From positions 124,001 to 188,000 of the forward strand of contig NZ_WODC01000006.1 of assembly GCF_009729555.1 (NCBI RefSeq): a stretch of 64,000 bases of DNA. The letters run 5' to 3'. Below the pieces are notes generated by a model that saw nothing but the letters and a program-made list of their open reading frames with translations, made no database searches and was not told the DNA's origin. Both the position numbers and the translations under genes were made by a program. Below are positions 1 to 8,685 of the stretch, in pieces (position 1 is the first letter of the stretch; the number at the start of each line of letters is the position of its first letter). The stretch comes from Pseudodesulfovibrio alkaliphilus. Lineage in GTDB: Bacteria; Desulfobacterota; Desulfovibrionia; Desulfovibrionales; Desulfovibrionaceae.

Positions 1-246
1 CCCACCACCCTCAAGGCCCAGGCCATCCGCGAGGTCATCGAGGGAGTGGGGGTGGACATTCTGGAATCCGTGGAGCTGGTGGCCGAGTTCGTGCCCCAGG
101 ATCAGCAGGAGGGTCGCGAGGAGCGCAACCTTTCCTTCAGGCTGACCTATCGCCACCCGGCCCGGACCCTCAAGGACACCCAGGTGGACAAGGAACACGC
201 CAGGATTCTCGACGCCCTGACATCCGCCCTTCCGGTTCGGTTCTAA
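1..246 (+). CDS. pheT: Phenylalanyl-tRNA synthetase beta subunit, C-terminal end (partial)
   Basis: Only the last 81 codons are present and the reading frame is open from base 1. The residues match the C-terminal FDX-ACB (ferredoxin-fold anticodon-binding) domain of PheT: a segment around VDILESVELV, then SFRLTYRHPARTL and a final lid helix. This domain contacts tRNA-Phe in the alpha2-beta2 enzyme that charges tRNA-Phe in the cytoplasm. A terminator hairpin follows at once, so pheT is probably the last gene of its transcript. The MerR-like gene downstream is a usual neighbour in this group. Identity is confident, although most of the protein is outside the window. Confidence 0.88.
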   Translation, partial: PTTLKAQAIREVIEGVGVDILESVELVAEFVPQDQQEGREERNLSFRLTYRHPARTLKDTQVDKEHARILDALTSALPVRF

Positions 247-273
247 CCTGTACGGCCCTGTTGTTGCCTTCTT

Positions 274-312
274 CGGCCCTGTTCCTTTCGCGAGGGGCAG
301 GGCCGTTTTTCT
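274..312 (+). terminator. Rho-independent terminator after pheT
   Basis: Inverted arms CGGCCCTG (274-281) and CAGGGCCG (298-305) enclose a GC-rich loop and are followed directly by TTTTT at 306-310. It lies 28 bases after the pheT stop codon. Confidence 0.8.
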
Positions 313-373
313 TCGCGGTGCAACGGGATGCAAAGCTGTTGAAGGGAGCGGGGTGATTTGCTAGTTTGCACAA

Positions 374-682
374 ATGGAAGAGTTGCAGGAGTTCAAACGG
401 TACAAGATAGGTCAGGCCGCACGCGAGATCGGGGTCAAGACCTATGTGCTGCGTTTTTGGGAGGGCGAGTTTGAGGAGATCGAGCCCATCCGCACCGAAA
501 GCGGACAGCGCCTTTACACCGAAGAACATCTTGAAATAATTCGTGAAATTAAGCGCCTGCTGTACGACGAAAAGTTGACCATCGACGGAGCAAAGCGCAA
601 GCTGCGCAGCCGCGAGCAAGGGGGGCTGCTGCGCGAGATTCATGACGAACTCCTGACTATCCGAAATCTTCTGCGGCGGTGA
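374..682 (+). CDS. MerR-family DNA-binding regulator (HTH only)
   Basis: 102 residues. The N-terminal two thirds form a MerR-type winged helix-turn-helix: YKIGQAAREIGVKTYVLRFW followed by a wing with RTESGQRLYTEEH. A helix containing KLTIDGAKRKL follows. The C-terminus is short and lacks an effector-binding domain, so the ligand, if any, cannot be inferred. It resembles the small MerR-like proteins often found after pheT/ihfA in Desulfovibrio and other deltaproteobacteria. The ribosome site is weak. It sits 28 bases ahead of the AsmA-family gene and may be cotranscribed with it. The target genes are unknown. Confidence 0.8.
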   Translation: MEELQEFKRYKIGQAAREIGVKTYVLRFWEGEFEEIEPIRTESGQRLYTEEHLEIIREIKRLLYDEKLTIDGAKRKLRSREQGGLLREIHDELLTIRNLLRR

Positions 683-710
683 TCCGTCTTGGCCGCAAGA
701 GGGTCTGACC

Positions 711-2888
711 ATGAACAAGCTGGCGAAAGTGGGCATCGTCGGAGCGGTTGTCGCCGCGTCGCTGGCGGCGCTGGTCCTTGGCGTCTTCTTCATCACCTTT
801 GACATCAACAACTATCAGGGCGTCATTGCCCGCATGGTGGCTGAGAAGACCGGCAGAGAGCTGTCCTTTGGCGGGGACATTTCCCTGACCTTGTTCCCCA
901 GGCTCGGGGTGTGCATGGAGAATGTCTCCCTGAGCGATGCGCCGGGTTTTGGCGACGGTCCCATGGCCACCGTGGGAACGGCCCGGCTTGATGTCTGCCC
1001 GCTGTCCCTTGTTTCGGGCAAGGTGCGTTTTGGCCATCTCGATATTCAGCGGGCTAGCGTGGCCCTGCGACGCGATCCCTCTGGCCGGACCAACTGGGAC
1101 GACCTGACCAGCCGGGCGGCAATGCCTGGATCGGCGGCGGAGCGCCGCGCCGGGGGCGGTGAGGCCGCGGACGGGCTTCTGGTGCTGGAGATCGAGGGAG
1201 TGAGCGTTACCGATTCCTCCCTGGCCTGGATTGATCGCGCCGGGGGGGCGAGCGTTTCCCTGAGCGATGTCTCCCTGACCACCGGGACCATCGTCCGGGG
1301 AGCGCCTTTTGGCGTGAGCTTCCAGGGCGCTGTCTGCGTCGAGGACACGGAATTGGCCGGTACACTGGAAGTGTCAGCGGCAGCGGCCTTCCCGGCAGAC
1401 TTGCCCCGAGTTGATTTTACTGACGCGACCCTCAGGGCCGTGCTGACCGGGGCAGCCGTGCCCGGCTCTCGGGCCGGGATTCTGGTCAGGGCGGAGAGCG
1501 CGTCCGTGGAGTTGCGCGGATCGGGGCAGGCCGGACATACCCTGCGCGTGGACGGGCTGACGGTCTCCGGCTACGGGGTGACGGCCCGTGCTTCAGGCTC
1601 CGTGACCGGAGTGGGCTCTGCGGCCCGGCTCACAGCCTCCGTGGGGGTGGACCCTTTTGCTGTGCGCCAGACACTGGCGGCCCTGGGCATGGATGCGCCC
1701 CGGATGGCCGACCCGGCCGCCCTGAGCCGGGCAGGAGCCACGGCGGCTCTGGTGGTGGATGCGGGCGGCTTTGATGTGCGCGAGCTGGAGGCCGTCATCG
1801 ACGACACGGCCGTTTCCGGCTCCTTCTCCCGGCGCGAGCGCGAGGGCTCGGCCCGGTACGTGCTGCGGCTTGCCATCACCAGCCTTGACCTGGACCGCTA
1901 TCTGCCCTTGTCCAAGGCGGAGCGGCCCGGTCCGCCCCCTGCGGAAGAAGGGCTCCGCGATGCAGTCCCGCTCATGGACGTTGCCTGGCTGCGCGGGTTG
2001 AGCCTGGACCTTGAGGCCACAGTGCAGTCCCTTCGGTTCGGCGGGGTCAGGATGACCGATGTGCAGGCTGCTGCCGGAGCGCGGCACGGACTGGTCCGCA
2101 TCAGCCCGGTCAAGGCGGCTCTCTATGGCGGCCAGGCGGCCCTGGGGCTGACCGTCAACGCGGTGAGCGACCATCCGGCAAGTGATTTGATTGTCGGCGT
2201 GGAACGTGTGGATGTGTGCGGCCTGTCGCGAGACGCTTGGGGCGGCGGGGAATATCAGGGGGTGCTGACCCTCAACGCCGCGCTGGGTTGCCAGGGCACC
2301 CGGCGCGAGGCCATGCTGCGCAGCATGAATGGCCGGTTCACCCTGGGGCTTTCCGACGGCGTATTTCCTGGCGTGGACCTGATGGGGCTGGCCCGGACGG
2401 CCCAGGAGCGCCGGGCACAGGGACAGGGATCGGTGGAAGCGGCCGACACGGATTCCACCCGTTTCGGGTCCATCACGGCCACGGGCGTGGTCAGCAACGG
2501 AGTCTTGCGCAGTCGCGACTTGGAGGTCAAGGCGCCGGGGCTGCGGGCCGACGGCCAGGGAAGCGTCGACCTGCCCTCGGGACGCATCGACTCCTTGATC
2601 AAGGTCAAACTGGTGCCCACGGCCCAGGGCCAGGGTGGCAGATCCTCGGACAATCTCTATGGGGTCATGGTTCCCATCCGGGTGACGGGTACCGTGGAGC
2701 ATCCACGCTACCGGGTTTCCATTCAGGAATACATCAGGGTCTTGGGCGGCGCGGTCCTGGACACTGCCGAAAGCGTTGTCGAAGGAGTGAGCGGTGTACT
2801 CAAGGACGTAGGCAAGGCCATTGTCGGCGGCGAGGAGACCAGGGAAGGGGGTGCCGACGGAAAGCGGAGCTTCTTCGGCCTGTTCTGA
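711..2888 (+). CDS. AsmA-family membrane-anchored protein
   Basis: 725 residues. One N-terminal membrane anchor (about residues 6-27) is followed by a long beta-rich region. The opening after the anchor (NNYQGVIARMVAEKTGRELSFGGDISLTLFPRLGV) is typical of AsmA proteins, and the C-terminal part (about 450-690) matches the AsmA_2 repeat region, with conserved stretches such as SGRIDSLIKVKLVPTAQG. AsmA/TamB-like proteins span the periplasm and are linked to outer-membrane biogenesis and lipid transport. The ATG follows an AGAGGG site. The last 40 residues form a small tail. The family call is firm, the cellular role is inferred. Confidence 0.85.
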   Translation: MNKLAKVGIVGAVVAASLAALVLGVFFITFDINNYQGVIARMVAEKTGRELSFGGDISLTLFPRLGVCMENVSLSDAPGFGDGPMATVGTARLDVCPLSLVSGKVRFGHLDIQRASVALRRDPSGRTNWDDLTSRAAMPGSAAERRAGGGEAADGLLVLEIEGVSVTDSSLAWIDRAGGASVSLSDVSLTTGTIVRGAPFGVSFQGAVCVEDTELAGTLEVSAAAAFPADLPRVDFTDATLRAVLTGAAVPGSRAGILVRAESASVELRGSGQAGHTLRVDGLTVSGYGVTARASGSVTGVGSAARLTASVGVDPFAVRQTLAALGMDAPRMADPAALSRAGATAALVVDAGGFDVRELEAVIDDTAVSGSFSRREREGSARYVLRLAITSLDLDRYLPLSKAERPGPPPAEEGLRDAVPLMDVAWLRGLSLDLEATVQSLRFGGVRMTDVQAAAGARHGLVRISPVKAALYGGQAALGLTVNAVSDHPASDLIVGVERVDVCGLSRDAWGGGEYQGVLTLNAALGCQGTRREAMLRSMNGRFTLGLSDGVFPGVDLMGLARTAQERRAQGQGSVEAADTDSTRFGSITATGVVSNGVLRSRDLEVKAPGLRADGQGSVDLPSGRIDSLIKVKLVPTAQGQGGRSSDNLYGVMVPIRVTGTVEHPRYRVSIQEYIRVLGGAVLDTAESVVEGVSGVLKDVGKAIVGGEETREGGADGKRSFFGLF

Positions 2889-2922
2889 CGCCGGTTCCGG
2901 GACTGGCTTCAGGCCGGTGCGC

Positions 2923-2944
2923 CACCGGATTGTCACCGGATTGT
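2923..2944 (+). repeat. Tandem 11-bp direct repeat
   Basis: CACCGGATTGT occurs twice in perfect tandem (2923-2933 and 2934-2944) in the gap between the AsmA-family gene and arsC, about 70 bases before the arsC start. Confidence 0.8.
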
Positions 2945-3014
2945 CGGCGAGGCGCGGCCTTGGGCGTCCGAGTTCTGTCAGTATTGCTCCTTCATCAGAA
3001 TTCCAGGGGGATCA

Positions 3015-3434
3015 ATGAAGATTCTTTACCTATGTACCGGCAACTCCTGCCGTAGCCAGATGGCAGAGGGATGGACCCGCCATCTGCACCCGGACATCGA
3101 GTGCTGGTCTGCCGGGGTGGTCCGCCACGGCATGAATCCCGACGCGGTCCGCGTTATGCTGGAAGCCGGGGTGGACATCTCTGCCCAGACCTCCAAGACA
3201 GTGGACGACCTGCCTGACGTGGCGTTTGACTATGTGGTCACGCTGTGCGGCCACGCGGCCGAGAACTGCCCGTTTTTTCCCTCACGGGCCAGACGGGTGC
3301 ATCGCGGGTTTGATGACCCGCCAAGTCTGGCGGCAGGGCTGCCGACCGAAGCGGCTCGGCTCGACGTGTTTCGCCGGGTGCGAGACGAGATTCGGGCCAT
3401 GGTCGCCGGGTTGCCGGGCAGTCTGGAAGACTGA
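3015..3434 (+). CDS. arsC: Arsenate reductase, low-molecular-weight phosphatase (thioredoxin-dependent) type
   Basis: 139 residues. The N-terminus carries the phosphatase-like P-loop [14 protein letters not shown], with the nucleophilic Cys at residue 7. Two further cysteines follow in [15 protein letters not shown] and correspond to the Cys82/Cys89 redox relay of the Staphylococcus/Bacillus ArsC type. FDDPPSL holds the general-acid Asp. The enzyme reduces arsenate to arsenite using thioredoxin. AGGGGG precedes the ATG. No arsenite pump or ArsR lies nearby, so this is an orphan gene. Protein-tyrosine phosphatase activity alone is less likely because all three cysteines are present. Confidence 0.88.
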   Translation: MKILYLCTGNSCRSQMAEGWTRHLHPDIECWSAGVVRHGMNPDAVRVMLEAGVDISAQTSKTVDDLPDVAFDYVVTLCGHAAENCPFFPSRARRVHRGFDDPPSLAAGLPTEAARLDVFRRVRDEIRAMVAGLPGSLED

Positions 3435-3452
3435 GCCGAACGACAGGGGGCA

Positions 3453-3470
3453 GGCTGCTCCGATGCAGCC
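3453..3470. terminator. Small hairpin between convergent arsC and fliI
   Basis: GGCTGC (3453-3458) and GCAGCC (3465-3470) form a 6-bp stem in the 38-base gap between two converging genes. It lacks a T-run, so a terminator role is tentative. Confidence 0.3.
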
Positions 3471-3472
3471 AG

Positions 3473-4927
3473 CTAGGACCGGGTCACGGGGATGGCGGAC
3501 GGCGGGATGGGGACCCGCTTGACCTGTTGGGGCTTGGCCGTCTGGAATCTGGGGGACTGGGCGTTGCCCTGCTGGCCGGGCTGATTTGCCTTGGCGCCGG
3601 GCTGACCTTTCTGGTCGTTGTCTGCCACCAGTGAGTGGAGTTTTTCCATGGCGGAGTCGAGAGACTCGCGTTCGGCCACCTGCTGGCGCAGAAAGCCGTT
3701 GATGGGGGCGACCATGGCGATGGCCTTGTCCACTTCCGCGTTGGCCCCTTTCTGGTAGGCTCCGATGTTGACCATATCCTCCACGCGTTTGAAGGTGGCC
3801 ATGTGGCGCAGCATCGCCTGCCCGTCGGCCTGGGCCTGGGAGGTGACGATGTCCGAGCGCAGGCGGCTGACGGAGCGGAGCACGTCGATGGCCGGGTAGT
3901 GGCCGAGGTCGGCCAGTTCGCGGGTGAGCACGATATGGCCGTCGAGAATGGATCGGGTGGCGTCGGCGATGGGTTCGGAAAAGTCATCGCCGTCCACGAG
4001 CACGGTGTAAATGCCGGTGATGGACCCTGTGGCGCTTTTTCCCGCACGCTCCAGCAGTTGGGGCAGGTGGCTGAAAACGCTCGGAGTGTAGCCGCCGCGA
4101 GTGGGGGGTTCGCCTACGGCCAGTCCCACCTCGCGTCCGGCCATGGCAAACCGGGTGACGGAGTCCATCATCAGCAACACGTCCTTGCCTTGATCGCGGA
4201 AGAATTCGGCCACGGCCGTGGCCGCATAGGCAGCGCGCATACGGATCAGCGGGCTTTTGTCCGAGGTGGCCACCACCAGTACGCTGCGGGCCATGCCCTC
4301 GGGGCCGAGGTCGCGCTCCATGAACTCCACCACCTCCCTGCCGCGTTCGCCCACCAGGGCGATGACGTTGATGTCCGCCTTGGTGTAGCGGGCGATCATG
4401 CCCAGCGTGGTCGATTTGCCGACACCGGAACCGGCCATGATGCCCACGCGCTGGCCCTTGCCCAGGGTAAGCAGGGCGTTGACCGAGCGGATGCCAACAT
4501 CAAGGGGGTCGCAGATGCGCGGTCTCTCCAGGGGGTTGGGCGGGTCCCGGTGCAGGGGGACGAATGTTTCGGGCGTGATGGGGCCTTTGGTGTCCAAGGG
4601 GTCGCCGAAGGCGTCCACTGCGCGACCGAGCAGGGCGTTGCCGACCGGCACATGGGGCGGGGTGGCCGCGTTGCGGATCAAGCTGCCCGGCCCGATGCCG
4701 CGCATGTCGGCATAGGGCATGAACAGGCAGGCGCCGTCGCGGAAGCCAACCACTTCGGCGGCGATGGGCTTGGCGTTTTCGGGGATGAGATGGCAGACCG
4801 AGCCGAGCGGGGCTCTGATGCCGTGTCCTTCGGCGATGAGGCCCACCACTTTGGTCACCTTGCCGAAGGTCTGGCAGGGGTCGAACTGCTCCAGCAGGCC
4901 GAGTCGGGATTTGGCCGCCACGATCAT
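3473..4927 (-). CDS. fliI: Flagellar export ATPase FliI
   Basis: 484 residues from ATG 4927, which overlaps the fliH stop (ATGA). An open frame continues upstream to 5092 but has no family similarity. The protein shows the F1-like ATPase core: P-loop GSGVGKST, the ALVGERGREVVEF segment and Walker B VLLMMDSVTR. FliI forms a hexamer at the base of the export gate and works with FliH in handling type III flagellar substrates. It is longer than the usual 435-445 residues because of a tail of about 45 residues rich in Gln, Pro, Gly and Lys after SLVADND. It is the last gene of the flg/fli operon, and fliJ does not follow. Confidence 0.95.
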   Translation of the reverse strand: MIVAAKSRLGLLEQFDPCQTFGKVTKVVGLIAEGHGIRAPLGSVCHLIPENAKPIAAEVVGFRDGACLFMPYADMRGIGPGSLIRNAATPPHVPVGNALLGRAVDAFGDPLDTKGPITPETFVPLHRDPPNPLERPRICDPLDVGIRSVNALLTLGKGQRVGIMAGSGVGKSTTLGMIARYTKADINVIALVGERGREVVEFMERDLGPEGMARSVLVVATSDKSPLIRMRAAYAATAVAEFFRDQGKDVLLMMDSVTRFAMAGREVGLAVGEPPTRGGYTPSVFSHLPQLLERAGKSATGSITGIYTVLVDGDDFSEPIADATRSILDGHIVLTRELADLGHYPAIDVLRSVSRLRSDIVTSQAQADGQAMLRHMATFKRVEDMVNIGAYQKGANAEVDKAIAMVAPINGFLRQQVAERESLDSAMEKLHSLVADNDQKGQPGAKANQPGQQGNAQSPRFQTAKPQQVKRVPIPPSAIPVTRS

Positions 4928-5688
4928 TCTCCGTCTGCGGGGGGCTCGTCGTGGGTGACAGCATCGGCGAGCTGGTCGAGGAGGGCGCCCACTCCCTTCC
5001 AGCGTGTGGCCACCGAGTTGTCCACCTTGGCCTCTGCCGCTTCGACCACCACGCCGCCGTCGGCCAGCGACGGGTCGGGCTTGACCGTCCATTGTTCAAG
5101 GGAGGGGGTTCGCGCCTGGATGTCCTTGAGAAAGGCGTCCAGATCGGCCGCGTCCTCCTCGGCGCAACGGATGACCAACTGCCTTTTAGATTCGATGCGT
5201 TCAAGGGCCTCGCGCATGAGGGATTCGAGAGATGCCTTGCGGCTTTGGCTCATTTCGATGCGCAGGGTCTTTTCCACGGCCAGCCTGACCAGGGCCACCA
5301 CGTCGCGTCTGCGGGCCTCGAAAATATCCGTGCCGTGGGCACCGAGCATGGTCAGGAGTTTTTCCATTTCCTCGGACATGGCCCTGGTGTGCTGTTCCAC
5401 GTCCGCCTGGGATTGGGCCAATCCCTCCTGGTAGCCTTCGTGGCGTGCCGTGGCCCGCAGGGCCTCAGCCTCCAGCTCGGCGAACAGTATGATTTCCTTT
5501 GCTTTCTCCTGGGCGCGTTGGCGAACCTTGCTCAGGTACTCCTCGTTGATGGATTCATCCCAGAGAAGCTGGCGCTTGCCTTCCAGCTCCTGGATGGTCA
5601 TTTCGTCCGGTCCGGGCGAGTCCATGCCGATGATGACCTTGCCGCTCAGCGGGCCTCTGGTCGCGCTGTGGGGTCTAGACAAAGACAT
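4924..5688 (-). CDS. fliH: Flagellar assembly protein FliH
   Basis: 254 residues from ATG 5688, preceded by GAGGTGG. A GTG three codons upstream (5697) is the alternative start. Both starts overlap the end of fliG by 14-23 bases. The central region is a long Glu/Gln/Ala-rich helix (about 45-130) typical of the FliH/YscL stator of the export ATPase. The C-terminal part (VVALVRLAVEKTLRIEM onward) is the conserved FliH domain that binds FliI. FliH links FliI to the C-ring and export gate. Sequence identity in this family is low, so the call rests on domain shape and on position between fliG and fliI. Confidence 0.88.
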   Translation of the reverse strand: MSLSRPHSATRGPLSGKVIIGMDSPGPDEMTIQELEGKRQLLWDESINEEYLSKVRQRAQEKAKEIILFAELEAEALRATARHEGYQEGLAQSQADVEQHTRAMSEEMEKLLTMLGAHGTDIFEARRRDVVALVRLAVEKTLRIEMSQSRKASLESLMREALERIESKRQLVIRCAEEDAADLDAFLKDIQARTPSLEQWTVKPDPSLADGGVVVEAAEAKVDNSVATRWKGVGALLDQLADAVTHDEPPADGE

Positions 5689-6673
5689 CGCTTCCACCTC
5701 TGCTGATGACGATCTTGCCCTCGTCCTCCAGGCGGCGGACGGTCTTGACGATGTTCTGCTGTGCGGCCTCGACCTCGGAGAGCTTCTTGGGCGGCATGAT
5801 CTCCAGGTCTTCCTTGATCATGGTGCTGGCGCGTTCGGAGAGGTTCTTGAAGAACTTGTCCTTGAGCTCGTCGCTGGCACCCTTGAGGGCGATGGTCAGG
5901 TCCTCGTTGGAGACCTCCTTGAGCAGTTCGCGAATGGCGATGTCGTCGATGCCCTTGATATCCTCGAACACGAACATGAGGTTTCTGATGTCCTCGGCCA
6001 TCTGGGTGGACTCCTCCTCGATCTCGGAGAGAACCTCTTCCTCGGTGTTGCGGTCCACAGCGTTGAGGATCTCGGCCACGGCCGAGACGCCGCCGACCTT
6101 CTTGCCTTCCTTGCCGCCCATGGCAATGAGCTGGCTTTGCAGAACCTTGTCCACTTCCATGAGCATCTCCTCGGCCACGGCCTCGAGCTTGGCCAGACGC
6201 ATGAGCACCTCGGCGCGAACGCCTGCGGGCAGGTTCTGGATGAGTTCGGCAGCCTGATCGGGGTGCAGGTGGCCCAGGATGAGCGCCAGGGTCTGGGGAT
6301 GCTCGTTCCTGAGAATCTGCGCCAGGATGCGCGGGCTGACGTTCTCCAGCTCCTGGAAGGGCGTCGGGCCGGTGTCCAGGTCCAGGGAATCCATGATATA
6401 CTTGGCTGTCTCGCTGTCCAGGGACTTGGTCAGCAGCCGCTTGACCGTCTCCGCGCCGCCCATGAGCAGTTCCGCGCCGTAGGCCAGGGCCTCGTTGTAC
6501 TCCTTGAGCACTTCGAGCACCTGTTCACGGGGAACGGAGTCGGTCTCGAGCATGGCCTTGGACACGGCCGCGATCTCGTTGCGCTCCATCCGCTTGAACA
6601 CGTCGCCAGTGAACTTGTCGCCCAGGGCGAGCAGCACGATGGCTGTTTTTTGCGGTCCGGTGAAGTTGGCCAT
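5675..6673 (-). CDS. fliG: Flagellar motor switch protein FliG
   Basis: 332 residues, the normal FliG length. The N-terminal domain (FTGPQKTAIVLLALGDKFTG) binds FliF. The middle part contains the armadillo-like EHPQTLALILGHL motif. The C-terminal domain has the charged helix that contacts the stator: FVFEDIKGIDDIAIRELLKE and ASTMIKEDLEIM. FliG forms the upper ring of the C-ring and converts ion flow through MotAB into rotation. The start is 3 bases after the fliF stop, and the end overlaps fliH. Confidence 0.96.
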   Translation of the reverse strand: MANFTGPQKTAIVLLALGDKFTGDVFKRMERNEIAAVSKAMLETDSVPREQVLEVLKEYNEALAYGAELLMGGAETVKRLLTKSLDSETAKYIMDSLDLDTGPTPFQELENVSPRILAQILRNEHPQTLALILGHLHPDQAAELIQNLPAGVRAEVLMRLAKLEAVAEEMLMEVDKVLQSQLIAMGGKEGKKVGGVSAVAEILNAVDRNTEEEVLSEIEEESTQMAEDIRNLMFVFEDIKGIDDIAIRELLKEVSNEDLTIALKGASDELKDKFFKNLSERASTMIKEDLEIMPPKKLSEVEAAQQNIVKTVRRLEDEGKIVISRGGSDVFV

Positions 6674-6676
6674 TTC

Positions 6677-8272
6677 CTACGCCTCCTGGGCGAGCCAGCT
6701 CTTGAGCAGGTGCACGGCCTGATCCATGTTGTCGTCGGACAGTTGCACCGCGTGGTTTTTGGCGTTTTCGAGGCGTCTGGACATGTCCATGGCCTCCTCG
6801 TCGATCTCGTCCTCTTCCAGGGCGAGGCGCTGCGAGCCGGGCAGGCCCGCCATCTCCTCGATCTCCTGCTCTGCAACGCGGGGGCGGATCAGGGCCATGA
6901 TCACCGGCCGCACCACCAGGATGAGGAACAGGAAGATGAGCAGACCGTTGAGGAAGGGCTTGCCGAGCCGCTGGGCGTATTCGAGCATGGTGCGCATCAG
7001 CGAGTCGCCGTCGAAGAGGGTCGGTTCGCCAAAGGAGATGTTGCTCACCTCGATGGAGTCGCCCCGGATGCTGTCAAAGCCCACGGCCCCGGCTATCAGA
7101 TTCCTGATGCGTTCAAGCTCTTCTTCCGAGCGCGGGACATACACCGACTTGCCGGTTTCCTCGTCGGTCCGCCATGTTCCGTCCACGATAACCGCAACGC
7201 TCAACCGTTTCAACTCCCCGACAGGGGCGATGATATTTTCTTCCTGCCTGTTGATCTCGAAGTTGGTCGTGCGCGACTCTCGGGTGGAATCCTGAGTGGT
7301 GCGCGTGCCGGTGAAACCGTCGCCGCGGAAGTTGGCGTCGGGCTCGCCCCCGGCCAGGGACGCGGCACCTGCCGTGGTTTCCTCGCTGCGGGTCTCGGAG
7401 CGGACCACCGAGCCGTCGGGGTCAAAGCTCTCCTTGCGGATGGTTTTTTGGCTGAAATCAAGGTCCGCGTTGACCCTGGCGATGACCTTGTCCGGGCCGA
7501 CCACCGGGCCGAGCAGCTCCATGATCCGCCGCTGGGTGGTGTTTTCCATGTCGGCCTTAAAGTCGAGCTGGGTGCTGGACAGGGCCAGGCCCGACGAGTC
7601 ATCCTCCGGGGTGTAGAGAGGGCGGCCCTTCATGTCGGTCACGGTGATGTTCTTGGGCTGGAGGCCCTCGACCGCCATGGAGACCAGGTTGACCACGCCC
7701 TGCACCTCGTTGGGCGCGAGCTTGGTGTTGTCGCGAAGCTGGAGGATGATGGCCGCCGAGGGGGGCATCTGGTCTTCGATGAACAGGCTCTTTTTGGGGA
7801 TGACCAGGTGCACTCGGGCCTGGTCGATCTGCGGAAATTCGGAAATGGTGCGGGAGAGTTCGCCCTGAAGTGCGCGCTGGAAGTTGATGTGTTGCACAAA
7901 GTCGGTCTGGCCGATCTTGACATCGTCAAATATTTCAAAGCCGATGCCCTGGCCGTGGAGGTTGCCTTCGCCAGCCACCTTCAGGCGCAGTTCGTAGACC
8001 CGGTCGGCCGGAACCAGAATGGTGCTGCCGTTGTCGTCGATCTTGTATCGCTCCTTGGCGGACTGGAGCATGCCCACCACCCTTGAGGCATCCTCAGGGT
8101 AGAGATTGGTCATGAGCACCTTGTAGTCGGGCTTGTTCATCCAGTAGATCATCAGCGCGAAGGCCAAGACCACGGAAACGGCCAAGCCCGCGATGAGGAT
8201 GCGCTGGGCCGCGGTGCGGTCCGACCAGAAGCCTTGCATCTTGGAGAGGTATTCTGTGACGAACGGAGGCAT
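6677..8272 (-). CDS. fliF: Flagellar MS-ring protein FliF
   Basis: 531 residues. A first membrane helix (about 24-44) is followed by the periplasmic ring-building motifs (YPEDASRVVGMLQSAKERY; YELRLKVAGEGNLHGQGIGFEIFDD; RALQGELSRTI) and a second membrane helix (about 435-455). The cytoplasmic tail ends in a FliG-binding helix (DNMDQAVHLLKSWLAQ). FliF builds the MS ring in the inner membrane, the platform for rotor assembly. GGGAGAATTAG precedes the ATG. Length and domain order are standard. Confidence 0.96.
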   Translation of the reverse strand: MPPFVTEYLSKMQGFWSDRTAAQRILIAGLAVSVVLAFALMIYWMNKPDYKVLMTNLYPEDASRVVGMLQSAKERYKIDDNGSTILVPADRVYELRLKVAGEGNLHGQGIGFEIFDDVKIGQTDFVQHINFQRALQGELSRTISEFPQIDQARVHLVIPKKSLFIEDQMPPSAAIILQLRDNTKLAPNEVQGVVNLVSMAVEGLQPKNITVTDMKGRPLYTPEDDSSGLALSSTQLDFKADMENTTQRRIMELLGPVVGPDKVIARVNADLDFSQKTIRKESFDPDGSVVRSETRSEETTAGAASLAGGEPDANFRGDGFTGTRTTQDSTRESRTTNFEINRQEENIIAPVGELKRLSVAVIVDGTWRTDEETGKSVYVPRSEEELERIRNLIAGAVGFDSIRGDSIEVSNISFGEPTLFDGDSLMRTMLEYAQRLGKPFLNGLLIFLFLILVVRPVIMALIRPRVAEQEIEEMAGLPGSQRLALEEDEIDEEAMDMSRRLENAKNHAVQLSDDNMDQAVHLLKSWLAQEA

Positions 8273-8327
8273 CTCTAATTCTCCCGAGGAAAGTGGTTGT
8301 CCGGGTTAGGTGTTGATTGATGCGGCC

Positions 8328-8657
8328 CTAGAGCGGCATCTTCATTATTTCCTGGTAGGCGGTCATCACCTTGTTGCGAACCGCGCTGGTCATGGACATG
8401 GCCAGCCCGGCCTTTTGCATGGTGATCATCAGTTCGTGGACGTTCTGCTTTTTGCCCGAGGCGAATTCCTCGATCATCAGCTTTTTTTCCGACTCCATGT
8501 CGTTCACCTTGGTCAGCGAGTTCTTGAGGGTCTCGTTGAACCCCTGGGCCGGCGGGGTCGGCTTTTGCAGCCGGGCGGCCACGGTGGAATCCACGGACCT
8601 GCGGCGCATGTCCATTGCGCTCTGGTAGGCATTGATGGCGACGCTTTTGACGACCAT
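8328..8657 (-). CDS. fliE: Flagellar hook-basal body protein FliE
   Basis: 109 residues. The conserved C-terminal half is present: NETLKNSLTKVNDME, then FASGKKQNVHELMITMQKAG and SMTSAVRNKVMTAYQEIMKM. FliE is the adaptor between the MS ring and the proximal rod and is one of the first exported substrates. It sits between flgC and fliF, as in most flagellar operons with this gene order. Confidence 0.94.
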   Translation of the reverse strand: MVVKSVAINAYQSAMDMRRRSVDSTVAARLQKPTPPAQGFNETLKNSLTKVNDMESEKKLMIEEFASGKKQNVHELMITMQKAGLAMSMTSAVRNKVMTAYQEIMKMPL

Positions 8658-8685
8658 TGTGCTGCTCCTTGATCTTTAATAGACA

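Noticed and set aside
3635-8086. Two very long plus-strand open frames (599 and 878 codons) across the flagellar operon
   Set aside because: They are antisense shadows of fliI, fliH, fliG and fliF caused by high GC at third positions. Their translations are low-complexity and match no family.
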